Source: Desulfovibrio sp. (GTDB lineage: Bacteria > Desulfobacterota > Desulfovibrionia > Desulfovibrionales > Desulfovibrionaceae). Taken from it: a stretch of DNA of 21,686 nt. A model generated the notes under the pieces. That model did no database searches and was not told the DNA's origin. It saw nothing but the letters and a program-made list of their open reading frames with translations. Location of the stretch: NCBI GenBank assembly GCA_022837365.1, contig JALHHV010000025.1:1-21686 (forward strand), given 5' to 3'. How positions within the stretch are numbered: the stretch's first letter is position 1; each line of letters opens with the position of its first letter. Shown one piece after another: positions 9,551-18,294 of this stretch. Position numbers and translations under genes: made by a program.

Positions 9551-10288
9551 ATGACCGAAGGTCTTCTCATCGCCATGCTGGGCTGGTGGCTCGGCGGCTT
9601 CATCAACAACATCGTCGGCTTCGGCGCGGCGCTGGTGGCCCTGCCCGTGGTGGCCCTGGGCAACGACATGGCCGTGGCGGTGCCCAGTTCCGGGCTCATC
9701 GTGCTGGCCCTCAACGTGCAGATGGCCTGGAGCTACCGGCGCCACCTGAACGGTGACGCGGGCGTGTGGCCGCTTGCGGCGGGGGGGCTGCCGGGAGCAT
9801 TGGCTGGCGTGCTGATGCTGCGCCACATTCCCGATGCCGGGCTGCGCCTGGGCCTCGGTGGGCTGCTCATGGCCTACGCCCTGTGGGGGCTGCTGTGTTC
9901 GCGGCCCGGCCGCCGGGCGCTCCATGGCGTGTGGGCGGCCGTGGCCGGGTTCTTTTCCACCAGCCTGGGCACGGCCTACGGCATCAACGGGCCGTCGCTG
10001 GCCATCTACCTTTCCTTCCGGGGGGGCACCCCGCAGGAAACCAAGGCCGCGCTGGGCGTGTTCTTCATCGTCAGCGGGACCATCATCGTGGCGGCGCAGA
10101 CCCTGGCCGGGGTGCAGTCGGCGGAAACGCTGTTGCAGTTCGCCGCCTCGCTGCCGTCGGTCATCCTGGGCGGATGGGCGGGCATCGCCCTGTCCAGGCG
10201 TCTGCCCGACGGCAACCTGCACGGCGCGCTGTTCGTGATGCTGCTGGTCATGGGCGCCAACCTCGTCCGGCAGGGGCTGGGGTTCTGA
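9551..10288 (+). CDS. TauE/SafE family membrane permease (putative sulfite or organosulfur exporter)
   Basis: A 245-residue integral membrane protein with about seven to eight hydrophobic segments. It carries two family-type signatures at equivalent places in the two halves: GGFINNIVGFGAALVALP near the N-terminus and FFSTSLGTAYGINGPSLAIYL in the middle, matching the duplicated TauE/SafE fold. The ATG at 9551 is preceded by GGAG; a TTG at 9518 is possible but less likely. Family members export sulfite, sulfoacetate or other small anions. Position next to a sulfite-producing lyase makes sulfite release or uptake of a related anion an attractive guess, but it lies on the opposite strand and regulation may differ. 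Confidence 0.85.
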   Translation: MTEGLLIAMLGWWLGGFINNIVGFGAALVALPVVALGNDMAVAVPSSGLIVLALNVQMAWSYRRHLNGDAGVWPLAAGGLPGALAGVLMLRHIPDAGLRLGLGGLLMAYALWGLLCSRPGRRALHGVWAAVAGFFSTSLGTAYGINGPSLAIYLSFRGGTPQETKAALGVFFIVSGTIIVAAQTLAGVQSAETLLQFAASLPSVILGGWAGIALSRRLPDGNLHGALFVMLLVMGANLVRQGLGF

Positions 10289-10309
10289 GGCGGCGCACTG
10301 TGCGCTGCC
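10289..10309 (+). terminator. Stem-loop directly after the TauE/SafE gene
   Basis: GGCGGCGCAC, one base, GTGCGCTGCC: a 10-bp stem with one G-T pair beginning right after the stop codon. The nearest T-run (six T, about 10341-10346) is some 30 bases downstream, so it is not a textbook intrinsic terminator, but it may end this transcript. Confidence 0.4.
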
Positions 10310-10448
10310 GTGCCCGGTCCCGGGTGTGAGATCCAAAAATTTTTTCCTGCGATGAAAGGAGTTATGAAAATCTAATTGCCCAGGCACGAGGGCAGGCGGA
10401 TAACGGAAGTGGAACTCTCATTCTCCCCCGTGAAAAAGAGGAGAGCCC

Positions 10449-13253
10449 ATGTCGCTGCCGCCCGCCCGCTCTCTCGTCAAGGGGACATGCGCCCCCGCCG
10501 CGCCTGCCGTTTTCCGTCGCCTGCCGCTTCTGCTTCTGCTCCTGCTTTCCATGCTGTTCGCCTGCGCCAGGGTGGGGCCCGACTTCAGCACGCCGGACAC
10601 CGCCATGCCCGCCGGATGGCAGGACGCCGCGGCGCCGGGCGTCTCCGCCGGCCGCGAGGTGAGCGAGGAATGGTGGCGCACCTTCGGAGACCCCGCCCTG
10701 GATAGCTTGGTGGCCGAAGCCCGTGGCGGCAACCTGTCGCTCCAGGCGGCCGCCCTGCGGGTGCTGGAAGCCCGCGCCCGCCTGGGCGTTGCCGTGGGCA
10801 ACCTGTACCCGCAGCGCCAGCAGGCCACCGGCGGCCTGACCTGGACCCATCCCAGCGACCGCGCGCCCACGGCCCCCCAGCCGGGCACGGGCCGGAACAA
10901 CCCCGACTACGTGGAGACCAGCGTGGGGCTGGACGCCGCGTGGGAACTGGACTTCTGGGGCAAGTACCGGCGCGGGGTGGAGGCGGCCGACGCCGACCTG
11001 CGCGCCGCCGCGGCCGACTACGAGGCGGCCATGGTGGCCGTGACGGCCGAGGTGGCCCGCGCCTACGTCCTGTACCGCACGTTGCAGCAGCAACTGGCCA
11101 TCGCGGACAACAACGTGGCCATCCAGCGCGAAAGCCTGCGCATCGCCACGGCCCGCTTCAACTACGGGGCCACCAGCGAGCGCGACATGCGCCAGGCCCT
11201 TTCGCTGCTGCGCGATACCGAAGCCTACATCCCCAGCCTGGCCCACTCGCTGCGCGAGGCCCGCAACGCCCTGTGCGTGCTGCTGGGCAAGCTGCCGCAG
11301 GACATCTCCGGCCAACTGGGGCTGGCTCCCATTCCCATGGCCCCGCCCGGCGTGGCGCTGGGCATTCCCGCCGACCTGCTGCGCCGTCGCCCCGACGTGC
11401 GCAAGGCCGAATACGCGGCCGCCGGGCAGTGCGCCCGGCTGGGCGTGGCCAAGACCGATTTCTATCCGGCCATCTCGCTGGGCGGTTTCGTGGGGTTCAG
11501 CGCCAGCAACGTGGGGGCCTTCAGCACGGGCGACACCTTCTCGCACGGGTTCACGGCCTACGGCGGTCCCGGCCTTACCCTGCCGCTGTTCAACTACGGG
11601 CGCATCGTGAACAACGTGCGGGCCCAGGACGCCCGGTTCCAGCAGGCCCTGACGGCCTACCGCGAAACGGTGCTGGCCGCCCTGCGCGAAACAGAGGACG
11701 GCATCGACCGCTACCTCAACGCGCAGGGCAGGGCGGCCCTGCTGGCCGAAAGCGCCGCCGACGCCGCCCGGTCGTTGGAACTGGCCATGGTCCAGTATCA
11801 GGAAGGCTCCACCGACTTCACCACGGTGCTCACCGCCGCGCGCGACCTTTCCACCCGTCAGGACGCCCTGGCCCAGGCCGGGGGCGAGATCAGCCAGAGC
11901 CTGGTGGCCGTGTTCAAGGCGCTGGGCGGCGGCTGGCGCACCCTGCCCGAGGGCGGGCCCATCCCGCTGGAAACGCTGCGCGAGATGCGCGCAGCCCACG
12001 GAACACACCCCGTTCGCATGGAGATTCCGATGACGCGCCATCCCCTCGTTTTTCAGGTTCTCCGCCCGGCGTTTCCGGCCCTGCTTTCCGTCCTCGCCAT
12101 CATTTCCCTTGCCGGGTGCGATTCGCGCAACGCCTTCGTGCCGCCCCCGCCGCCCAAGGTGACGGTGGCGACGCCCACGGTGGGGCCGGTGATCGAGTAC
12201 ATGGAGTTCACCGGCACCATCGCCCCGGTGGAGTCGGTGGACATCACCGCCCGGGTCACCGGCGTGCTGCGCACCGCGCAGTTCCGCGACGGGGCCATGG
12301 TCCGCAGGGGCGACCCGCTGTTCCTCATCGAGCCGGAACCGTTCCAGGCGGCCCTGCAACGGGCCGAGGCGGAACTGGAAGTGCAGCGCGCCGCGCTGGA
12401 CCGGGCCGAGACGGAACTGGCCCGCAGCCGCAAGCTGCTGTCCGAGAGGGCCGGGTCCGAGGCGGACGTGGTGCGCTGGCAGCAGCAGCGGGACAGTTCC
12501 AAGGCGGGCATCAGCCGGGCCGGCGCCCAGATCGAGACGGCCCGCATCGACCTTGGCTACACGCGCATCGCCGCCCCCTTCGACGGCCAGATGACCCGCC
12601 GCCTGGTGGACCCCGGCAACGTGGTGGGCCCCGGCGCGGTGACCCGGCTGGCCACCATCGTGCGCCGCGACCAGGTGCACGTGTACTTCAACATCAACGA
12701 ACGCGACCTGCTGCGGCTGATGGGCCACACGTCCCAGGACAACAAGGCCGGCAAGGCCGGAGCGCCGCCGGAACTGCCCCTGGAACTGGCCCTGGCCGAC
12801 GAGGAAACCTTTCCCCATGCGGGCAAGCTGGAATACGCCGACCCCACGGTGGACCCGTCCACGGGCACGCTGCTGCTGCGCGGCATCTTCCCCAACACCG
12901 GCGGGCGGCTGGTGCCCGGCCTGTACGCGCGCATCCGCGTGGCCATGGGCAGGCGCGACGCGGCGCTGCTGGTGCCGGAACGCGCCCTGGGGCAGGACCA
13001 GTCCGGCTCGTACGTCATGGTCGTCAACGCCCAGAACGTGGCCGAGCAGCGCCCGCTGAAGCTGGGCGCGTTGCAGGACGGCTACCGGGTGGTGGAAAAG
13101 GGACTGGAGGCGGGAGACCGCGTGGTGGTCAACGGCATGCAGCGCGCCCGGCCCGGCAGCACCGTGGACCCGGTGACGGCCGACGCGGCGGCCCCCGGCG
13201 CGGGCCAAGGCGGCAAGGGAGACGGCAAATCCGCCGCCAGGCCCGCCGGATAG
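10449..13253 (+). CDS. Outer-membrane efflux factor (NodT/OprM type) reading without stop into RND periplasmic adaptor
   Basis: One uninterrupted 934-codon frame holds two proteins that are normally separate. Residues 1 to about 500 are a TolC/OprM-type outer-membrane factor. It has a lipoprotein signal with lipobox LFAC and acylated C39, then VGPDFSTP, two outer-membrane efflux repeats (with AWELDFWGKYRRGVEAA and LTLPLFNYGRIVNNVRAQ), and the usual end YK-like VFKALGGGW near residue 500. About 27 further residues follow, then the adaptor from M528 (see the entry at 12030). The ATG at 10449 has GAGGAG upstream. It is the first gene of the efflux operon. Either a genuine fusion or, more likely, a lost stop codon through a small indel near 11940-12020. 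A true fusion would place a second lipobox inside one chain, which is mechanistically awkward. Confidence 0.85.
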   Translation: MSLPPARSLVKGTCAPAAPAVFRRLPLLLLLLLSMLFACARVGPDFSTPDTAMPAGWQDAAAPGVSAGREVSEEWWRTFGDPALDSLVAEARGGNLSLQAAALRVLEARARLGVAVGNLYPQRQQATGGLTWTHPSDRAPTAPQPGTGRNNPDYVETSVGLDAAWELDFWGKYRRGVEAADADLRAAAADYEAAMVAVTAEVARAYVLYRTLQQQLAIADNNVAIQRESLRIATARFNYGATSERDMRQALSLLRDTEAYIPSLAHSLREARNALCVLLGKLPQDISGQLGLAPIPMAPPGVALGIPADLLRRRPDVRKAEYAAAGQCARLGVAKTDFYPAISLGGFVGFSASNVGAFSTGDTFSHGFTAYGGPGLTLPLFNYGRIVNNVRAQDARFQQALTAYRETVLAALRETEDGIDRYLNAQGRAALLAESAADAARSLELAMVQYQEGSTDFTTVLTAARDLSTRQDALAQAGGEISQSLVAVFKALGGGWRTLPEGGPIPLETLREMRAAHGTHPVRMEIPMTRHPLVFQVLRPAFPALLSVLAIISLAGCDSRNAFVPPPPPKVTVATPTVGPVIEYMEFTGTIAPVESVDITARVTGVLRTAQFRDGAMVRRGDPLFLIEPEPFQAALQRAEAELEVQRAALDRAETELARSRKLLSERAGSEADVVRWQQQRDSSKAGISRAGAQIETARIDLGYTRIAAPFDGQMTRRLVDPGNVVGPGAVTRLATIVRRDQVHVYFNINERDLLRLMGHTSQDNKAGKAGAPPELPLELALADEETFPHAGKLEYADPTVDPSTGTLLLRGIFPNTGGRLVPGLYARIRVAMGRRDAALLVPERALGQDQSGSYVMVVNAQNVAEQRPLKLGALQDGYRVVEKGLEAGDRVVVNGMQRARPGSTVDPVTADAAAPGAGQGGKGDGKSAARPAG
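12030..13253 (+). CDS. RND efflux periplasmic adaptor (membrane fusion) lipoprotein, in frame with the upstream gene
   Basis: A 407-residue AcrA/MexA-type adaptor linking the inner-membrane pump to the outer-membrane channel. Evidence for independent translation is the ATG at 12030 with GGAG seven bases upstream and, immediately after it, a complete lipoprotein signal ending SLAGC (C30 of this protein). Domains follow the family order: beta-barrel strand and first lipoyl half (VESVDITARVTGVLRTAQF), alpha-helical hairpin (about 105-180, rich in Ala, Glu, Arg), second lipoyl half (TRIAAPFDGQMTRRLVDPGNVV), beta-barrel and membrane-proximal domain (YADPTVDPSTGTLLLRGIFPN, LVPERALGQDQSGSYVMVV). A Gly/Ala/Lys-rich tail of about 25 residues ends the protein. 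Same operon as the RND pump, 30 bases ahead of it. Confidence 0.88.
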   Translation: MTRHPLVFQVLRPAFPALLSVLAIISLAGCDSRNAFVPPPPPKVTVATPTVGPVIEYMEFTGTIAPVESVDITARVTGVLRTAQFRDGAMVRRGDPLFLIEPEPFQAALQRAEAELEVQRAALDRAETELARSRKLLSERAGSEADVVRWQQQRDSSKAGISRAGAQIETARIDLGYTRIAAPFDGQMTRRLVDPGNVVGPGAVTRLATIVRRDQVHVYFNINERDLLRLMGHTSQDNKAGKAGAPPELPLELALADEETFPHAGKLEYADPTVDPSTGTLLLRGIFPNTGGRLVPGLYARIRVAMGRRDAALLVPERALGQDQSGSYVMVVNAQNVAEQRPLKLGALQDGYRVVEKGLEAGDRVVVNGMQRARPGSTVDPVTADAAAPGAGQGGKGDGKSAARPAG

Positions 13254-13283
13254 CGGCACCACACTCCCACCTGCGAGGCCCCC

Positions 13284-16200
13284 ATGTTCGCCAAGTTCTT
13301 CATCGACCGGCCCATCCTTTCCAACGTCATCGGCATCGTGCTGATCCTCATCGGCGTCGTGTCGCTGCTCATGCTGCCCATCTCGCAGTACCCGGACATC
13401 ACCCCGCCCACGGTGGAGGTGAAGGCCATCTACCCCGGCTCCAACTCGCTGGTGCTGGCCGACGTGGTGGGCGCGCCCATCTGTACATGTCCTCCAAGAG
13501 CGCCAACGACGGCACGTACAGCCTCACCATCACCTTCGCCCTGGGCACCGACATCGACATGGCCACGGTGCTGGTGCAGAACCGGGTCAACGTGGCCATG
13601 GCCCGCCTGCCCGACGAGGTGAAGCGCCAGGGCGTGACGGTGAAGAAGAAGTCCACCGCCATCCTCCAGGTGGTCACGCTGACCTCGCCCGACGGCAGCC
13701 ACGACGACCTGTACCTGAGCAACTTCGCCTCGCTGCGGGTGCGCGACGAGGTGGCGCGCATCCCCGGCGTGGGCGAGGCCGTGGTGTTCGGCGCGGCCAG
13801 CTATTCCATGCGCGTGTGGCTGGACGCCCCGCGCCTGAAAAGCCTGGGCTTGACCACCAGGGACGTGGTCAACGCCATCAGCGAGCAGAACGTGCAGGTG
13901 GCCGCCGGGCAGATCGGCGCGCAGCCCGCGCCGGACACCCAGAACTTCCAGTTCACGGTGCAGACGCAGGGGCGGCTTTCCGAGGTTGCGGAGTTCGAGG
14001 ACATCATCATCCGCACGGCCACGGGCGGCCCCACCGGCCGCACCGTCCGGGTGCGCGACGTGGCCCGCGTGGAACTGGGCGGCCAGACCTACGACCTGTA
14101 CGCCGAAAAGAGCGGCAAGCCCGCCTCGCTGGTGATCATCTACCAGCTGCCCGGCGCCAACGCGCTGGACGTGGCCGGAAAGGTCACCGCCGCCATGGAG
14201 CGCCTGGGCAAGGAATTCCCGCCCGGCGTGGCCTGGGACATCCCCTACGACACCACCCGCTTCGTCGAGGCGGCCATCGAGCAGGTGTACCACACCCTGT
14301 TCGAGGCGGCCGTGCTGGTGCTGGCGGTGATCCTGGTCTTCCTGCAGGACTGGCGGGCCACGCTGGTGCCCGCCACGGTGGTGCCCATCACCATCCTGGG
14401 CGGATTCATGGCCATGATGGCCCTGGGCTTCTCGGTGAACCTGGTGACCTTGTTCGGCATCATCCTGGCCATCGGCATCGTGGTGGACGACGCCATCATC
14501 GTGGTGGAAGGGGCGGCCCACCACATGGAGCACGGCGATTCGGCGCGCGACGCCACCGTGAAGGCCATGATGCAGCTGTTCGGCCCCATCATCGGCATCA
14601 CCCTGGTGCTGTCGTGCGTGTTCCTGCCCGCGTCGTTCATGTCGGGCATCACCGGGCAGCTGTACCGCCAGTTCGCGCTGGTCATCGCCTCCACCGCGCT
14701 GGTCAGCGCGCTGCTGGCCGCCACCATGACCCCCGCCCAGTGCGCCCTGTTCCTGAAGCCCATCGTGCCGGGGCGCAACGCCTTCTACCGGGGCTTCAAC
14801 AAGGCGTACGACGCGGTGGAACGGTTCTTCGTCGCGCTGCTGAAGACCATGGTGCGCCACGCCGGGATCACCATGCTGGTCTTCGTGGGGCTGATCTCGG
14901 CCACCTTCTGGTTCTTCTCGTCGCTGCCCACGGGCTTTCTGCCCGACGAGGACCAGGGCTACGCGCTGGTGGCGGTGCAGTTGCCGGGCGCGGCGTCGCA
15001 GTCGCGCACCCGCGAGGTGACCGCCAGGCTCGACGCCATCCTTGCCGAAACGCCGGGCGTGGCCAACTGGATCACCTTCGGCGGCATGTCCATCCTGAAC
15101 AGCGCCAACACCCCCAATTCGGCCACGGTCTTCGTCATGTACAAGGACTGGGCCGAACGGGGCGACCTGACGCAGGACAAGCTGGTGGCCGACCTGCGCC
15201 GCAAGACCGCCGCCATCCAGGAAGGCATGGTGCTGGTGGTCACCCCGCCGCCCATCCAGGGGCTGGGCAACGCGGGCGGCTTCGAGATGATGGTGCAGGA
15301 CCGCGCCGCCACCGGGGCGCAGGCGCTGGAAAACGCGGCCTACGAGATGATGGGGGCGGGCCGGGGCCAGTCGGGCCTTTCCGGGGTGGCCACCACCTAC
15401 ACCGCCCGCACTCCGCAGCTGTACGTGGACGTGGACCGCACCAAGGTCAAGGATCACGGGGTGCAGCTGAGCGACGTGTTCAGCACCATGCAGGCCTACC
15501 TGGGGTCGTCGTACGTCAACGACTTCAACAAGTTCGGCAAGGCGTACCAGGTGCGCGTGCAGGCCGACAGCCGCTACCGGCTGGAGGCCGGGGACATCGG
15601 GCGGCTGGAGGTGCGCAACGCCGACGGCCACATGGTGCCCCTGGGCGCCATGACCGGCGTGCGCGACGTGGTGGGTCCCGACGTGGTGACCCGCTACAAC
15701 CTGTACCCGGCCGCCTCGCTGATCGGGTCCGCCGCGCCGGGCTTCAGTTCCGGCCAGGCGCTGTCCCTGATGGAGGACATGGCCAGGCGCACCCTGCCGT
15801 CCACCATGGGCTTCGAGTGGACCACCATGGCCTACCAGGAAAAGGCCACCGGCAACGAGGCCTTCGCGGTGTTCGGCCTGGCGGTGCTGCTGGTGTTCCT
15901 GGTGCTGGCCGCCCAGTACGAAAGCTGGTCGGCCCCGGCGGCCATCATCCTGGTGGTGCCGCTGGCGCTGCTGGGCACGTGCATCGCCGTGTCCGCGCGG
16001 GGCATGGACAACAACGTCTACACCCAGATCGGCATCGTGCTGCTCATCGCGCTGGCCAGCAAGAACGCCATCCTCATCGTGGAGTTCGCGCGCGAGTTGC
16101 GCATGCACAAGGGCATGTCCATCCCCGAGGCCGCCGTGGAGGGCGCGCGCGCCCGGCTGCGGCCCATCCTGATGACCTCGTTCGCGTTCATCCTGGGCGT

Positions 16201-16399
16201 GGTGCCGCTGCTCACCGCCTCGGGCGCGGGCTCCGCCAGCCAGCGGGCGCTGGGCACGGCGGTGTTCGGGGGCATGCTGGCCTCCACCTTCCTTGCCGTC
16301 ATGTTCGTGCCGGTCTTCTTCACCGTCATCCAACGCCTGAGCGAGCGCGGCACGCCGCCAAGCGCCAAGGCGCAACCCGACAACGCCCACCAGAGGTAG
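13284..16399 (+). CDS. RND (HAE1/AcrB-type) multidrug efflux pump, frameshifted by an apparent 31-base deletion near 13481
   Basis: Inner-membrane proton-driven pump of the tripartite efflux system. It starts MFAKFFIDRPILSNVIG, the usual AcrB-like N-terminus, in one frame to about I66 (13479-13481). The rest, from LYMSSKS at 13481 to the stop at 16399, is in another frame. Comparison with the AcrB sequence from memory (VIEQNMNGIDNLMYMSS) shows ten residues plus one base missing exactly there. Restoring 31 bases gives about 1048 residues, the family length. All later landmarks are intact: YPYDTT-like IPYDTTRFVEAAI, the proton-relay aspartates in GIVVDDAIIVVEGA of TM4, FLPDEDQG, GSSYVNDF, ASKNAILIVEFA with the TM10 lysine, and LRPILMTSFAFILGVVPL. 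Specificity cannot be read from sequence. As written the gene would not make a full pump. Confidence 0.9.
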
Positions 16400-16401
16400 C
16401 C

Positions 16402-17082
16402 ATGACCATCACTTCCCGCATCACGTCGTGTATCGTACTGGCCCTGCTGCTCGCGGTCACCGGCTGCGCGGCGCACAAACTGGAGGCGCAGCCTTCCGGT
16501 TTCCTCAAGGACTACGGCAAGCTGAAGCAGGGGCGCGACGATCAGGCCGGGCTGATCTGGATCAAGTCCGGCGTCAACGCCAAGGACTACGACGCCGTGG
16601 TCATCGACCGGCCCAGGGCGTGGATAAAGCCCGACGCGCCGTTCAAGGGCGTGGATGCCAAGGAACTGGACGAAGTGCTGACCTTCTTCGGTGACGCCCT
16701 GGTGCGCGAGGCGGGCAAGAGCTACCGCGTGGTGGCGGAACCCGGCCCGCGCGTGCTGGTGCTGCGCACCGCCCTGACCGACCTTGTGCCCGGCAAGCCG
16801 GTCAGCGGCACGCTGACCTCCGTGATTCCCATCGGCATCGCCGTGTCCGGCGCCAGCCGCGCCGTGGGCGGCGAGCATATCGGCGTGGGCGAGGCGGCGG
16901 TGGAGATGGAAATGCTGGATGGCGGCACCGGCACGCAATTGGCCGCGGCGGTGGACCGCCGCAGCGGCACCAAGGCCCCCCTGCGCGGCTCCATGCAGGA
17001 CGCCAGGGACGCATGCGAGTACTGGGCCAGGCTGCTGGGCAAGCGGCTGGCGGAATTCAAGGCGGGCAACCTGCGTCCGTAG
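16402..17082 (+). CDS. DUF3313-like outer-membrane or periplasmic lipoprotein
   Basis: A 226-residue lipoprotein. The signal peptide ends in the lipobox VTGC with acylated C22, followed by AAHK. The ATG at 16402 comes two bases after the RND pump stop and has AGAGG just upstream, so the two are translationally coupled. The mature part has the DUF3313 pattern: SGFLKDYGKLKQG near the start, YDAVVIDRPRAWI, and a C-terminal helix DACEYWARLLGKRLAEF. Function is not known for the family. Its place as the fourth gene of a tripartite efflux operon suggests an accessory envelope role, possibly linked to pump assembly. Confidence 0.85.
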   Translation: MTITSRITSCIVLALLLAVTGCAAHKLEAQPSGFLKDYGKLKQGRDDQAGLIWIKSGVNAKDYDAVVIDRPRAWIKPDAPFKGVDAKELDEVLTFFGDALVREAGKSYRVVAEPGPRVLVLRTALTDLVPGKPVSGTLTSVIPIGIAVSGASRAVGGEHIGVGEAAVEMEMLDGGTGTQLAAAVDRRSGTKAPLRGSMQDARDACEYWARLLGKRLAEFKAGNLRP

Positions 17083-17148
17083 GCCCCGTGCGGGGGAGGG
17101 GGGTTGACCCTTCCCCAGCGTGGGCGCATGACTGTAGCAGGTTGCCAT

Positions 17149-18294
17149 ATGCCACACCCCGCCACACTCACCGTCACCAGTTCCGGCACGCCGGAGGGCG
17201 CCAGCCTGCGCCTTGCCGTGGGCGGGGCCTGGAACCTGGCCACCCCGCCGCAGGCCGCCGCCCGCACGGCGGCGCTGGCCCGGCTGCGCGAGCCGGGCGT
17301 CGCGTCCGTGGTGCTGGCGGCAGAAGACCTGGGCGACTGGGACAGCAGCCTGGCCATTTTCGTGGCCGGGGTCATCCGCACCTGCCGCGAACGCGGCCTT
17401 TCCGTGGACACCAGCGGCCTGCCCGCCGGGCTGACCCGGCTGGTGGACCTGTCCTTCGCCGTGCCCGAGCGCGCCGGGGCCGCCCGGAGCGACGCCCGGC
17501 CGGGCCTGCTGGAGCGCATCGGCGGGGTGGTGCTGGCCCTGCCCAGGCCCGTGGGTTCGGCCCTGGACTTCATCGGCGAGGTGGCCTCCGCCCTGTTCCG
17601 GCTGGCACGCGGCCGGACGGACATGCGGCGGCGTGACCTCTTGCAGTTCATGTCCGAAAGCGGCTCCGCCGCGCTGCCCATCGTCTCGCTGATCAGTCTG
17701 CTGGTGGGGCTCATCCTGGCCTTCGTGGGGGCGGTGCAACTGCGGGTGTTCGGCGCGCAGATCTACGTGGCCAGTCTGGTGGCCATCGCCATGGTGCGGG
17801 TGATGGGGGCCATCATGACCGGCATCACCATGGCCGGGCGCACCGGGGCGTCCTATGCGGCCATCCTGGGCACCATGCAGGTCAACGAAGAGGTGGACGC
17901 CCTGGCCACCATGGGCCTGCGCCCGGTGGAACAGCTGGTGCTGCCGCGCCTGCTGGCCCTGGTGGTGATGCTGCCGCTGCTGACCATCTATGCGGACGTC
18001 ATGGGCATGCTGGGCGGGTTCATCGTGGGGGTGTTCATGCTGGGCCTGAGCCCCATGGAATACCTGAACGCCACGCGCGAGGCCATGACTATGGCCAACG
18101 TGTGGATAGGCATCACCCACGGGACGGTGTTCGGCGTGGTGGTGGCGCTGTGCGGCTGCTACCACGGCATGCGCTGCGGCCGCAGCGCCTCGGCCGTGGG
18201 GGCGGCCACCACGGCGGCGGTGGTCAGCGGCATCGTGTCCATCATCGTGTGCACCGCGTTCATCACCGTGGCCTGCGAGGTGCTGGGCATATGA
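17149..18294 (+). CDS. mlaE: MlaE-type phospholipid ABC transporter permease with N-terminal STAS domain
   Basis: Membrane permease of a Mla/MCE lipid transport system. With the ATG at 17149 it has 381 residues. Residues about 1-105 form a STAS-like domain (ASVVLAAEDLGDWDSSLAIFVAGVIRTCRERGL), and from about 130 comes the MlaE/YrbE domain with five or six membrane segments. Family features include FMSESGSAALPIVSLISLLVGLILAFVGAVQL, MTGITMAGRTGASYAAILGTMQVNEEVDAL and the GLRPVEQLVLPR loop. In E. coli the STAS protein MlaB is separate; here it is fused, as in many other proteobacteria. The start is uncertain: ATG 17128 and TTG 17104 (with GGAGG four bases away) are alternatives. Its stop overlaps the next start by four bases. 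Confidence 0.9.
   Translation: MPHPATLTVTSSGTPEGASLRLAVGGAWNLATPPQAAARTAALARLREPGVASVVLAAEDLGDWDSSLAIFVAGVIRTCRERGLSVDTSGLPAGLTRLVDLSFAVPERAGAARSDARPGLLERIGGVVLALPRPVGSALDFIGEVASALFRLARGRTDMRRRDLLQFMSESGSAALPIVSLISLLVGLILAFVGAVQLRVFGAQIYVASLVAIAMVRVMGAIMTGITMAGRTGASYAAILGTMQVNEEVDALATMGLRPVEQLVLPRLLALVVMLPLLTIYADVMGMLGGFIVGVFMLGLSPMEYLNATREAMTMANVWIGITHGTVFGVVVALCGCYHGMRCGRSASAVGAATTAAVVSGIVSIIVCTAFITVACEVLGI

Noticed and set aside
10364..10375. Three-codon ORF (ATG AAA ATC TAA) after AAAGGAG, as a leader peptide
   Set aside because: The ribosome site is only two bases from the ATG, too close, and there is no attenuator pair beside it.
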